Shown here one piece after another: positions 14,496 to 22,359 of a stretch of DNA of 43,993 nucleotides (positions are counted from its first letter, which is position 1; every line of letters starts with the position of its first letter). Source of the DNA: Hyphomicrobiales bacterium. GTDB taxonomy: Bacteria > Pseudomonadota > Alphaproteobacteria > Rhizobiales > Rhizobiaceae. The DNA lies in the NCBI GenBank assembly GCA_026400435.1, contig JAPLOZ010000006.1, forward strand, positions 1-43,993, in the 5' to 3' direction. The position numbers and the translations under genes were made by a program. The notes below the pieces were generated by a model, which saw nothing but the letters and a program-made list of their open reading frames with translations, was not told the DNA's origin and ran no database searches.

Positions 14496-16937
14496 CTATC
14501 CCTTCACCCGCTCGGCCTTGGCATCGTACATCGGTTCAATGTGGATTTTCGCCGGCGTCCGATCCATCGCCACCACCAGTTCGTAGCCGCCCGATACGAG
14601 ATAGTCGTCGCTCACACCGTCGGCGTTGCGTACATAGCCGTAGCCGATGTTTTTCCCGATCGTGTAGCCGTAGCCGCCCGATGTGAGATAGCCGACCGGC
14701 TCGCCGTTGCGCAAAATCGTCTCGCGGCCGAGCAGGACGATCGCGGGATCGTCGACCGTAAACCCGACAAAGCGCTTCTTCGGCGCTGCGCCTGCGGCCG
14801 TTTCGAGCGCACGCCGTCCAAGGAAGTCCGTGTTCTTGCGCAGTTTGACGGCCCAGCCAAGCCCCGCTTCCAACGGTGTGTCGTTGGGCGTGATGTCCGA
14901 GCCCCAGGCCCGGTAGCCCTTTTCCAGCCGTAGCGATTCCAGCGCGCGATAGCCGACCGGCCGGATGTCGTGCGGCGCTCCCGCCGCCATCAGTGCGTCG
15001 AACACCTCGCCGGTGGCGGCGATCGGCGCATGCAGTTCCCAGCCGAGTTCGCCCACATAGGTGACCCGCAGCGCCCGCACGGTGTGACCTGCGATGGCGA
15101 TCTCGCGGACATGGCCGAATGGGAAAGCCGCGTTCAAGACATCCGCATCGGTCACCGCCGCCAGCACGTCGCGCGCTTTCGGTCCCATCAGCGACAGCGT
15201 GCCGAAATCCTCGGTGACATCGACAAGCTTCGCGTCGAGTTCTCCGCCGATGTGATCTCCCATCCAGGCAAGGTCGTGGGTGCGGAAGCCCGTTCCGGTG
15301 ACAATGTAGAATTTGTCGTCCGCCAGCCGCGCAACCGTCAGATCCGCTTCGATGCCGCCGCGGCTGTTCAGCAGCTGCGTGTATGTCAGCCGGCCGGCCG
15401 GTTTCGCCACATCGTTGGCGCAGATCCAATCGAGCGCCCGTTGCGCATCTTTTCCGGTCATCTCGTATTTGGCGAACGACGACTGGTCGAAGATGCCAAC
15501 CTTTTCGCGCACGTGCCGGTGTTCGTCGCCGACCGTCTCGAACCAGTTCTGGCGGCCCATGGAATAGACATCCCTTGGCTCGACGCCTTCAGGCGCGAAC
15601 CAGTTTGGCCGTTCCCAGCCGAGCTTCGAGCCGAACACGGCGCGATGCCGCTTCAGCCTTTCATAGAGCGGCGACACGATGCGCGGTCGCCCGCTGTCAT
15701 ATTCCTCGTGCGGGAAACCGATCGTGTAGTGCTTGCCGTACGCCTCGAGTGTCCGGTCTGCGACCCAATTCCGGTCGCGGTGCAGGCTGGAGAAGCGCCT
15801 GATGTCGACAACCCACAGGTCGAGCGGCGCTTCGCCGTCAACCGCCCACTGCGCCAGCACCCAGCCCGCGCCGCCGCCAGAGGCGATCCCGAAGGCATTG
15901 AAGCCGGCGCCGACGAACATGTTCTTGCATTCTGGTGCGGAGCCCAGGATGAAATTGCCGTCCGGCGTGAAACTCTCCGGCCCGTTGATCATCTGCTTGA
16001 CCCCGGCGGTCTCCAGCGCCGGGATGCGCGCGATGGCCTGGCTCATATGCTGCTCGAAATGGTCGTAGTCGTCGTCGAACAGGCGGAACTCCCAGTCGTC
16101 GGGCACGTCTCCCGTGGTCCACGGCTGCGGGTTCGGCTCATAGCCGCCCATCACCAGTCCGCCGACCTCTTCCTTGAAATAGGTGCGCCGGTCCGGGTCC
16201 CGCAGCGTCGGCGCGTCGGTCGCCAGCCCGTCGAGCTTTTCGGTGATGATGTACTGGTGCTTGACGGGCTGCAGCGGCACGTCAATGCCAGCCATGGCGC
16301 CCACCTGCCGCGCCCATTGGCCCGCGCAGTTCACCACCTTGTCGCAGGCGATGTCGCCCAGTGTCGTCTTGACGGTCGTGATGCGCCCGTCCGTCATGTC
16401 GAAGCCTGTCACCCGCACGCCCTCGACGATCCTCGCGCCGTGCATGCGGGCGCCCTTGGCCAGCGACTGGGTGATGTCGGAGGGGCTCGCCTGACCGTCG
16501 GTCGGCAGCCATGAGGCACCGACGAGGTCCGATACGTCCATCAGCGGCCACATCTTCTTGACCTCATCAGGCGATATGAGGTGCATCTCCATGCCGAAGC
16601 TTTTGGCCGTCGTCGCCAGCCGGCGGTACTCTGTCCAGCGATCCCTGTTGGTTGCAAGTCGCAGGCAGCCGGTCATCTTCCACCCGGTAGCCAGTCCGGT
16701 CTCGGCCTCCAGTCCCTTGTAGAGTTCGACCGAATATTTCAGCACCCGCGTGATCGATGCCGACGACCGTAGTTGGCCGACCAGCCCGGCGGCGTGCCAG
16801 GTCGAACCCGACGTCAGCCTGCCCTGCTCTAGCAAAATGACATCTGCCTTGTGGTCGCGCGCCAGATGATAGGCGGTCGAGCATCCGATGATGCCGCCGC
16901 CGATGACGACTATCTGCGCGTGGGTGGGCAAGTTCAT
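14496..16937 (-). CDS. FAD-dependent dimethylglycine/sarcosine dehydrogenase-like protein (DAO + GcvT)
   Basis: Large oxidoreductase of 813 aa that should oxidatively demethylate an N-methylated amine or amino acid and pass the one-carbon unit to tetrahydrofolate. Residues about 8-370 form the FAD domain, with GGGIIGCSTAYHLA at 13-26 and GSTWHAAGLVGQ, where His48 matches the covalent flavin His of DMGDH/SDH. Residues about 420-810 form the folate-binding GcvT/AMT domain with RVTYVGELGWELHAP, RLEKGYRAWGSDI and TPLEAGLGW. Length is normal for the mammalian DMGDH/SARDH-type family. Kinase 2 lies immediately upstream (3-nt gap), so both are one operon. The substrate may be dimethylglycine, sarcosine or another secondary or tertiary amine; sequence alone does not decide. 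Confidence 0.88.
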   Translation of the reverse strand: MNLPTHAQIVVIGGGIIGCSTAYHLARDHKADVILLEQGRLTSGSTWHAAGLVGQLRSSASITRVLKYSVELYKGLEAETGLATGWKMTGCLRLATNRDRWTEYRRLATTAKSFGMEMHLISPDEVKKMWPLMDVSDLVGASWLPTDGQASPSDITQSLAKGARMHGARIVEGVRVTGFDMTDGRITTVKTTLGDIACDKVVNCAGQWARQVGAMAGIDVPLQPVKHQYIITEKLDGLATDAPTLRDPDRRTYFKEEVGGLVMGGYEPNPQPWTTGDVPDDWEFRLFDDDYDHFEQHMSQAIARIPALETAGVKQMINGPESFTPDGNFILGSAPECKNMFVGAGFNAFGIASGGGAGWVLAQWAVDGEAPLDLWVVDIRRFSSLHRDRNWVADRTLEAYGKHYTIGFPHEEYDSGRPRIVSPLYERLKRHRAVFGSKLGWERPNWFAPEGVEPRDVYSMGRQNWFETVGDEHRHVREKVGIFDQSSFAKYEMTGKDAQRALDWICANDVAKPAGRLTYTQLLNSRGGIEADLTVARLADDKFYIVTGTGFRTHDLAWMGDHIGGELDAKLVDVTEDFGTLSLMGPKARDVLAAVTDADVLNAAFPFGHVREIAIAGHTVRALRVTYVGELGWELHAPIAATGEVFDALMAAGAPHDIRPVGYRALESLRLEKGYRAWGSDITPNDTPLEAGLGWAVKLRKNTDFLGRRALETAAGAAPKKRFVGFTVDDPAIVLLGRETILRNGEPVGYLTSGGYGYTIGKNIGYGYVRNADGVSDDYLVSGGYELVVAMDRTPAKIHIEPMYDAKAERVKG

Positions 16938-16940
16938 GCT

Positions 16941-17825
16941 TCAGGGATTCCCATATTTCATCCGGTAGGCCTCGAGCGCAGCGTCGAGCCTCGCGAGGTT
17001 CTCGTCCGTATAGGCGGCATAGTCGGCGCCCGGCGCAGAAAGATGCAGCTCCGAGACCATGCTCCACATCGCTTCGCGCAGCAGCGAGGCGCATTGCATG
17101 GCGGCGTGGGAGCGGACAATCCCGCGGTCGGGCGCATGTCCGAAATATTCGGCCAGCAGTTCTTCCGATTCCTCGGCTGGCATGCCGGCGTTCGACGCCG
17201 CGCCCGCAAGGTCGAACATCGCCGTGTTAAAGCCGGCGTATTCGAAGTCGATCAGCCAAAGTTTGGCGCCGTCATCGAGGAAATTGGCAGGCAGGAGGTC
17301 GTTGTGCCCGAAAACGATCGGCAGCGGCTGCTGTACCGCTTCGAGCGCGTCGTTCAGCGCCAGGAACTCCGGCAGCCGCTTCTCCATCCGGCTGTTGCCG
17401 GCCTCGAGCGTGCGCGCATAGTCGCGGTTGACGTGGAACACCCAGAACATGAAGCCGGCGCCGGAGACGTGCCTGGGCATGGTTGTGTGGAAATCGCGCA
17501 CCAGCCTGGCGATCCGCAGCCGATTTGCGCGCACGTCCTGCGGGCCATACGTCGTCGCGCCGAGAAATTCCGACACCATGACGCCGGGCTCCGCGAACTC
17601 GACCTGCGGCGCGAAGCCGGCCGCCGCGGCCGCGCGAGCGACCATCACTTCGCGCTGGCGCAGCACGTGGTGGAACGGAAAGTCCTTGCCGAAGCGCACG
17701 ACATGCTTTCCGCCGGCGTCGGCGACGAGGAAGCTCTCATTGCTGAGCCCCCCTGTCAGAGGCTCGATCGAGATTGCGCCGTTCCACAGCGGCAACGCGC
17801 GGATCCGGAATTCGACCCTCGTCAT
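16941..17825 (-). CDS. Choline/ethanolamine kinase-like phosphotransferase (2)
   Basis: A 294-aa member of the choline kinase/APH superfamily. It has the nucleotide-lobe loop PLTGGLSNESFLV (22-34), catalytic loop HNDLLPANF (174-182) and metal-binding IDFEYAG (192-198), which match choline/ethanolamine kinase patterns. The frame is open to 18035, but the first 70 residues there are not kinase-like; ATG 17825 (MTRVEFRIRALPLW) gives the standard domain length. It sits directly upstream of the FAD-GcvT oxidoreductase and is divergent from the DeoR regulator, with about 370 nt between. This suggests control by that regulator and phosphorylation of an amino alcohol or sugar-like compound. The substrate is not known. 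Confidence 0.85.
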   Translation of the reverse strand: MTRVEFRIRALPLWNGAISIEPLTGGLSNESFLVADAGGKHVVRFGKDFPFHHVLRQREVMVARAAAAAGFAPQVEFAEPGVMVSEFLGATTYGPQDVRANRLRIARLVRDFHTTMPRHVSGAGFMFWVFHVNRDYARTLEAGNSRMEKRLPEFLALNDALEAVQQPLPIVFGHNDLLPANFLDDGAKLWLIDFEYAGFNTAMFDLAGAASNAGMPAEESEELLAEYFGHAPDRGIVRSHAAMQCASLLREAMWSMVSELHLSAPGADYAAYTDENLARLDAALEAYRMKYGNP

Positions 17826-18193
17826 GGGCCCGAGTCCGGAAGGGAAGCGCGCTGGCCGGTAGAATTGCCCAAGACGGGTCCAGGATGGCTGTGCCGATCG
17901 CCGACTTGGGACCGGATCTGGTTGATGGAAGAGCGGACAATGTCGAATGCCGAAGCCGACATTGTCAACGCGATACTGTGGCGTTTTGTCGACTTTGTGA
18001 CCGACTTCCAAGCCGACATCGCGAATGCGCGGCAAACTTCAAAGCGATTCGGGCGCTCGGTTCGTGCCGTGGCGTTACCTGTCGCAGTCGAAATTTCGCG
18101 GCGTTCCGCCCACAAATGCGCTATCAATGGCGAGAGAGGCCGCGTTTCCAGAAGTTGGACCACCGGCCCGGATCGCGAGGCGCGCAAACGCGA
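17826..18193. promoter_or_regulatory. Divergent intergenic region with perfect 10-bp inverted repeat
   Basis: This 368-nt stretch separates the kinase 2/oxidoreductase operon from the DeoR regulator, and I see no convincing gene in it. It holds a perfect inverted repeat, GACAATGTCG (17936-17945) and CGACATTGTC (17957-17966), separated by 11 nt, so the centre-to-centre distance is 21 bp, about two helical turns. This spacing suits a dimeric or tetrameric regulator such as DeoR. It is about 110 nt upstream of the kinase start and 230 nt upstream of the deoR start. Operator function is inferred from position and symmetry only. Confidence 0.4.
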
Positions 18194-18961
18194 ATGCATT
18201 ATTCCAGGCGGCACGCCGACATCCTGAAGCTCATTCAGGAGGAGGGTACAATCACCATCGCGCGTCTCGCCGAGAAACTCGGCGTTTCGCTGGAGACGGT
18301 GCGGCGCGACGTCAAGCCGCTCGCCCGCGATGGCTCGGTGCTCAAGATGCACGGCGCGATCGGTCTGCCTTCGGTGGTCGGCGAGGCCCCATTCGAGCGG
18401 CGCATGCGCGAGCAGGCAAATGCCAAGCGGACCATCGCCAGGCTGGTGGCCGCCACCATCCGCGACGGCGAATCCATTATGCTCGACACCGGCACGACGA
18501 CCAGTTTCCTGGCGCGGGAGCTTCTTAACCACCGCCGCCTGACGGTTGTGACGAATTCGTCCGACATCGCGCGCACGCTCGCCACCGTCAATGGCAACAA
18601 GGTCTATATGGCCGGCGGCGAACTGCGCAGCGATTCGGGCGCCGCCTTTGGCGTCTCCGCCATCGAATTTGTCAGCCGTTTCAGTGTCGACCACGCGGTG
18701 ATAACGGCGGGCGCCGTCGACGCTCAGCACGGCATCATGGACTATGTGCTTGAAGAGGCTGAATTCGCGCGGGTCGTACTCACCAAGGGCAAGCGCGCCG
18801 TCGTCGTTACCGACCACACCAAATTCGGCCGGCAGGGTCTCGTACAGGTTTGCGGCTTCGACGCCCTCGGTGAACTGGTCACCGACCAGCCGCCGCCGCG
18901 CGAGATCGCGACTGCCGTCGAGGACGCCGGTGCCAAGCTTATTGTCGCGATACAACCATAG
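18194..18961 (+). CDS. DeoR/GlpR-family transcriptional regulator
   Basis: DNA-binding repressor of 255 aa, the usual DeoR length. An N-terminal winged helix-turn-helix (residues about 1-57: HADILKLIQEEGTITIARLAEKLGVSLETVRRDVKPLARDGSVLKMHGA) is followed by the DeoR C-terminal sensor domain. That domain has the LDTGTTTSFLARELL and VVTNSSDIA motifs that bind phosphorylated sugars or related effectors. The frame extends upstream to 17774, but ATG 18194 (MHYSRRHADILKL) matches the family start; no strong ribosome site is seen. It is divergent from kinase 2 and upstream of the LysR gene. A phosphorylated product of the adjacent kinases would be a logical effector, which is inference. Confidence 0.9.
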   Translation: MHYSRRHADILKLIQEEGTITIARLAEKLGVSLETVRRDVKPLARDGSVLKMHGAIGLPSVVGEAPFERRMREQANAKRTIARLVAATIRDGESIMLDTGTTTSFLARELLNHRRLTVVTNSSDIARTLATVNGNKVYMAGGELRSDSGAAFGVSAIEFVSRFSVDHAVITAGAVDAQHGIMDYVLEEAEFARVVLTKGKRAVVVTDHTKFGRQGLVQVCGFDALGELVTDQPPPREIATAVEDAGAKLIVAIQP

Positions 18962-19012
18962 CAGCGGCGCCGTTCCGGTTTCCATCGGCTTGGCGCGCTG
19001 CTATCTCAGGCC

Positions 19013-19927
19013 ATGGCCTTCACCATCAGGCAGTTACAATATTTCGTGGCCGTCGCCGAGCAGGGCACCGTGTCGCGCGCCGCTCAGAACCTGTCGATCT
19101 CCCAGTCATCCGTGACCGAGGCGATCAAGGAACTGGAAAGCGATCTTGGCGTCGCCCTGTTCGAACGTCATCCGCGCGGGCTCAACATAACGCACAAGGG
19201 ACATCAGTTCCTGCGTCATGCCACAAAGATACTGGCCGATGTGTCGGACGCCAGGCGCACCTTCTCCGGCGATCGCGAGGCAACTACCGGTCGCCTGCAA
19301 CTCGGCGTCACCTCGCTCGTTGCCGGCTACGTGCTGTCCGACCTGCTCGCCCGCTACCGCCGCGCCCACCCGGCCGTGCAGATTTCGGCCATCGAGGACA
19401 ATGGCGACTATCTCGAACATCTGCTGGTTGGCGGCAAGCTCGACATAGCGGTGATGGTTACGTCCAACCTGCGTGACCGCATGGCGCTGCAGTCCGAGAT
19501 TCTTGAGATTTCCGCATACCGGCTTTGGCTGCCTCTAGGGCATCGGCTGGCGACGGCCGAAATCATCAACCTCGCCGACGTCGCCGACGAACCTCTGATC
19601 ATGCTGACCGTCGACGAGATCGAGGAAAACACCGGCAAGTTGCTCGCGGCACTCGGCACCCGGCCGCCGCATGTCGCCTTCCGCACCCGCTCGGTTGAGG
19701 CGGTCCGCAGCCTCGTCGCCACCGGTGCGGGTGTGGCTCTCTTGCCCGACCTGGTCTATCGCCCCTGGTCGCTGGAAGGCGACCGCATCGAATCCCGCGA
19801 CATTTCAGGCGCGCTTCCTGTCGTTCAGGTCGGCATGGTTTGGCGGCGCGGTTCGAGCCTGCCGCAGGCGGCGCGCGATTTCATAGGCCTCGCCCAGGCG
19901 CAGCGGACAGTCAGGCAACGCGTGTGA
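19013..19927 (+). CDS. LysR-family transcriptional regulator
   Basis: LysR-type regulator of 304 aa. The N-terminal helix-turn-helix (residues about 3-62: IRQLQYFVAVAEQGTVSRAAQNLSISQSSVTEAIKELESDLGVALFERHPRG) is canonical. A C-terminal effector-binding domain starts with TGRLQLGVTSLVAGYVLSDLLARYRRAHP. It is in the same orientation as deoR (51-nt gap) and lies directly upstream of the ydcSTUV-patD operon, the probable target. A perfect 37-nt palindrome begins at its stop codon and lies about 100 nt before the ydcS start. Ligand is unknown; a polyamine or derived amino acid would fit the neighbours. Confidence 0.92.
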   Translation: MAFTIRQLQYFVAVAEQGTVSRAAQNLSISQSSVTEAIKELESDLGVALFERHPRGLNITHKGHQFLRHATKILADVSDARRTFSGDREATTGRLQLGVTSLVAGYVLSDLLARYRRAHPAVQISAIEDNGDYLEHLLVGGKLDIAVMVTSNLRDRMALQSEILEISAYRLWLPLGHRLATAEIINLADVADEPLIMLTVDEIEENTGKLLAALGTRPPHVAFRTRSVEAVRSLVATGAGVALLPDLVYRPWSLEGDRIESRDISGALPVVQVGMVWRRGSSLPQAARDFIGLAQAQRTVRQRV

Positions 19928-19963
19928 GAAGGATGATATCGGAATTTCCGATATCATCCTTCT
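19927..19963. promoter_or_regulatory. Perfect 18-bp inverted repeat with 1-nt centre upstream of ydcS
   Basis: Arms 19927-19944 and 19946-19963 are exact reverse complements around a single T. The inner core reads GATATCGGAATTTCCGATATC. The element begins on the last base of the lysR stop codon and ends about 98 nt before the binding-protein start. With a 1-nt centre the hairpin cannot close without opening the middle pairs, and no T-run follows, so an operator explains it better than a terminator. A double role is possible. Confidence 0.55.
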
Positions 19964-20061
19964 GATAAATGAATTTGCGAAAGCGCTACTTTCGCGTCAC
20001 TTTTGGATCAGGGTTCGAGCCGTCGCTTGAGAACGGCCCCTGCCAAATGGGAGACGTCACC

Positions 20062-21216
20062 ATGAAAACATTCCTCAAATCCTATACCGCGATTGCGCTC
20101 GCCGTCAGCTTCTCGGGCCAGGCGGTCGCCCAGGTCAAGGAAATCGGCGCCGGCGAAGGACAGGTCAACATCATCGCCTGGGCTGGCTATATCGAGCGCG
20201 GCGAGACCGACAAGGCCTACGACTGGGTTTCTGACTTCGAGAAGTCGACCGGATGCAAGGTCAACGTGAAGACCGCGGCGACGTCGGACGAAATGGTCGC
20301 ACTGATGAACGAAGGCGGCTTCGACCTCGTCACCGCATCGGGCGATGCCTCGCTGCGCCTCGTCGCCGGCAAACGCGTGCAGCCGATCAACACCGACCTG
20401 GTCCCCAGCTGGAAGACGGTCGATGAGCGGCTGCAGAGTGCTCCGTGGTACACCGTCGATGGCGTCCACTACGGCGTCCCCTACCAGTGGGGACCGAACG
20501 TTTTGATGTACAACACGGAAGTCTTCAAGGAAGCGCCCAAGAGCTGGAACGTTGTGTTCGAGGAGATGAACCTCCCCGATGGCAAGAGCAACAAGGGCCG
20601 CGTCCAAGCCTATGATGGGCCGATCCACGTCGCCGACGCCGCCAACTATCTGATGGCGCACAAGCCTGAACTCGGCATCAAGGATCCCTACCAGCTCAAC
20701 GAGGATCAATACAAGGCGGCGCTCGACCTGCTGCGCCAGCAGCGTACGCTGGTCGGTCGCTACTGGCATGACGCCATGATCCAGATCGACGACTTCAAGA
20801 ACGAGGGCGTCGTCGCCTCGGGCTCATGGCCGTTCCAGGTCAATCTGCTTGCCTTCGAAAAACAGCCGATCGCCTCGACCATTCCGGAAGAGGGCGCCAC
20901 CGGCTGGGCTGACACGACGATGATGCACGCCGACGCCGCCAATCCGAACTGCGCATATATGTGGCTTGAGCATTCGCTGTCGCCCAAGGTGCAGGGCGAT
21001 CTCGCCGCATGGTTCGGCTCGGTTCCGGTTGTCCCCGCCGCCTGCAAGGGCAACGAACTGTTGACCGACGAAGGCTGCAAGACCAACGGCTTCGACAATT
21101 TCGACAAGGTGAAGTTCTGGACGACGCCGACCACCAAGTGCGCCACCCAGAACGACCAGTGCGTGCCGTACTACCGCTGGGTTTCCGACTACATCGGCGT
21201 CATCGGCGGGCGCTGA
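20062..21216 (+). CDS. ydcS: Polyamine-type ABC transporter binding protein, YdcS-like
   Basis: Periplasmic binding protein of 384 aa in the PotD/PotF family, with an N-terminal signal peptide (MKTFLKSYTAIALAVSFSGQAVAQ). It closely resembles E. coli YdcS as I recall it: IIAWAGYIERGETDKAYDWV, KTAATSDEMVALMNEGGFDLVTASGDASLRL, YQWGPNVLMYNT, LPDGKSNKGRVQAYDGPI, RYWHD and GWADTTMMH. The reading frame extends upstream to 19969, but ATG 20062 sits about 9 nt after a GGGAG site and starts the signal peptide. It is the first gene of the ydcSTUV-patD operon. The ligand is most likely a polyamine such as putrescine; alternatives are related amines from the adjacent oxidase pathway. Confidence 0.92.
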   Translation: MKTFLKSYTAIALAVSFSGQAVAQVKEIGAGEGQVNIIAWAGYIERGETDKAYDWVSDFEKSTGCKVNVKTAATSDEMVALMNEGGFDLVTASGDASLRLVAGKRVQPINTDLVPSWKTVDERLQSAPWYTVDGVHYGVPYQWGPNVLMYNTEVFKEAPKSWNVVFEEMNLPDGKSNKGRVQAYDGPIHVADAANYLMAHKPELGIKDPYQLNEDQYKAALDLLRQQRTLVGRYWHDAMIQIDDFKNEGVVASGSWPFQVNLLAFEKQPIASTIPEEGATGWADTTMMHADAANPNCAYMWLEHSLSPKVQGDLAAWFGSVPVVPAACKGNELLTDEGCKTNGFDNFDKVKFWTTPTTKCATQNDQCVPYYRWVSDYIGVIGGR

Positions 21217-21229
21217 GCGTTCTTGCCTT

Positions 21230-21329
21230 CTCCCCCGGGGGAGGTTCGACGCAAAGCATCGGGGTGGGGGTCGTCTGGTTGGTTGCCACCACCCGCGCCT
21301 GCGGCGCAACCTCCCCACGTGGGGAGGTT
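21230..21329. repeat. Palindromic intergenic element between ydcS and ydcT
   Basis: Starting 13 nt after the ydcS stop codon, the region holds a perfect 14-nt palindrome, CTCCCCCGGGGGAG (21230-21243), and ends with a perfect 22-nt palindrome (21308-21329) built from AACCTCCCC and GGGGAGGTT around ACGT. G/C-rich, partly complementary sequence lies between them (ATCGGGGTGGGGGTCG and CCACCACCCGCG). It looks like a two-ended rhizobial mosaic repeat. It lies in the same slot as the element in the BMP operon, between binding-protein and ATPase genes, so it may retain mRNA 3' ends and favour binding-protein expression. Confidence 0.65.
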
Positions 21330-21363
21330 GGGCGCCGTGTATGTCACAGGACCGAGCGCATTC

Positions 21364-22359
21364 ATGACCCCAGCCGTCTCATTCAAGCAGGTCTCGCGGC
21401 ATTTCGGCTCGGTCAAGGCCGTCGATGCTGTCGATCTCGATATCGCGGAAGGCGAGTTCTTCGCCATGCTCGGACCTTCCGGTTCCGGCAAGACGACATG
21501 CTTGCGGCTGATAGCGGGCTTCGAACAGCCGACTTCGGGCCGCATCGAGATATTCGGGAGCCGCGCCGAGGGCGTTCCGCCTTACAGGCGCAACGTCAAC
21601 ACTGTCTTCCAGGACTACGCGCTCTTTCCGCACCTCAATGTGCTGGACAATGTTTCCTACGGGCTGATGGTCAAGGGTATCGGCAAGGCGGAGCGCCACC
21701 GCGAAGCTGAAGCCGCGCTCGAACTTGTCAAGCTGCCGGGCTATGGCGCGCGTCGGCCGGGCCAACTGTCGGGTGGCCAGCGTCAGCGCGTTGCGCTTGC
21801 CCGCGCGCTCGTCAACCGGCCGAAAGTCCTTCTGCTCGACGAGCCGCTCGGCGCGCTCGACCTCAAGCTTCGCGAAAACATGCAGGAAGAGCTGAAGTCC
21901 CTGCAGAAATCGCTCGGCATCACTTTCGTCTTCGTCACGCACGACCAGGGCGAGGCGCTTTCGATGGCGAACCGCATCGCGGTCTTTAACAATGGCCGGA
22001 TCATGCAGGTCGGCTCGCCGGAGGATATCTACCAGCGGCCCGATACGCGCTTTGTAGCGGATTTCGTTGGCTCCTCGAACGTGCTGCCGCCCGACTTCGT
22101 CGCCCGTCATGGCGGCGCGAGACGCTGGGCGAGCCTGAGGCCCGAGGCCGTGCGGATCGCCGAGGGCGCGGCAGGCGCACTTGCCGCCACCGTGGTGTCG
22201 CGATCCTATCTCGGCGGCGCGACAAGGCTTGGCCTCGATGTCGAAGGACAGCGCATCAACGCACTTCTCCCCGCCGGCCATGCGCTGCCCGGCGAAGGGC
22301 AGTCCGTCCAGATTGGCTTCGCGCCGGGCGACCTGCATCTGATGGACGACGCGCAATGA
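21364..22359 (+). CDS. ydcT: Polyamine-type ABC transporter ATPase, YdcT-like (PotA family)
   Basis: Cytoplasmic ATPase of 331 aa. Walker A is GPSGSGKTT (37-45), the Q-loop lies in NTVFQDYALFPHLNV, the signature is QLSGGQRQRVALARAL, Walker B is VLLLDEPLGALD, and the H-loop lies in FVFVTHDQGEAL. A TOBE-like C-terminal domain follows from about residue 240 (SSNVLPPDF... ASLRPEAVRI... VVSRSYLGGATRLGLDV), typical of the PotA/spermidine-putrescine group. The frame is open back to 21223, but ATG 21364 starts the conserved TPAVSFKQVSRHFG segment, just after the repeat. The stop overlaps the permease start (ATGA). It couples ATP hydrolysis to import through YdcU/YdcV. Confidence 0.93.
   Translation: MTPAVSFKQVSRHFGSVKAVDAVDLDIAEGEFFAMLGPSGSGKTTCLRLIAGFEQPTSGRIEIFGSRAEGVPPYRRNVNTVFQDYALFPHLNVLDNVSYGLMVKGIGKAERHREAEAALELVKLPGYGARRPGQLSGGQRQRVALARALVNRPKVLLLDEPLGALDLKLRENMQEELKSLQKSLGITFVFVTHDQGEALSMANRIAVFNNGRIMQVGSPEDIYQRPDTRFVADFVGSSNVLPPDFVARHGGARRWASLRPEAVRIAEGAAGALAATVVSRSYLGGATRLGLDVEGQRINALLPAGHALPGEGQSVQIGFAPGDLHLMDDAQ

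Noticed and set aside
14970-16514. Long plus-strand frame of 514 codons
   Set aside because: It is antisense to the FAD-GcvT oxidoreductase, whose translation shows clear conserved motifs. The plus-strand product is Arg/His-rich with no family features.
16851-18227. Plus-strand frame of 458 codons opposite kinase 2
   Set aside because: Overlaps the kinase whose catalytic loop is clear; the product has shadow-type composition.
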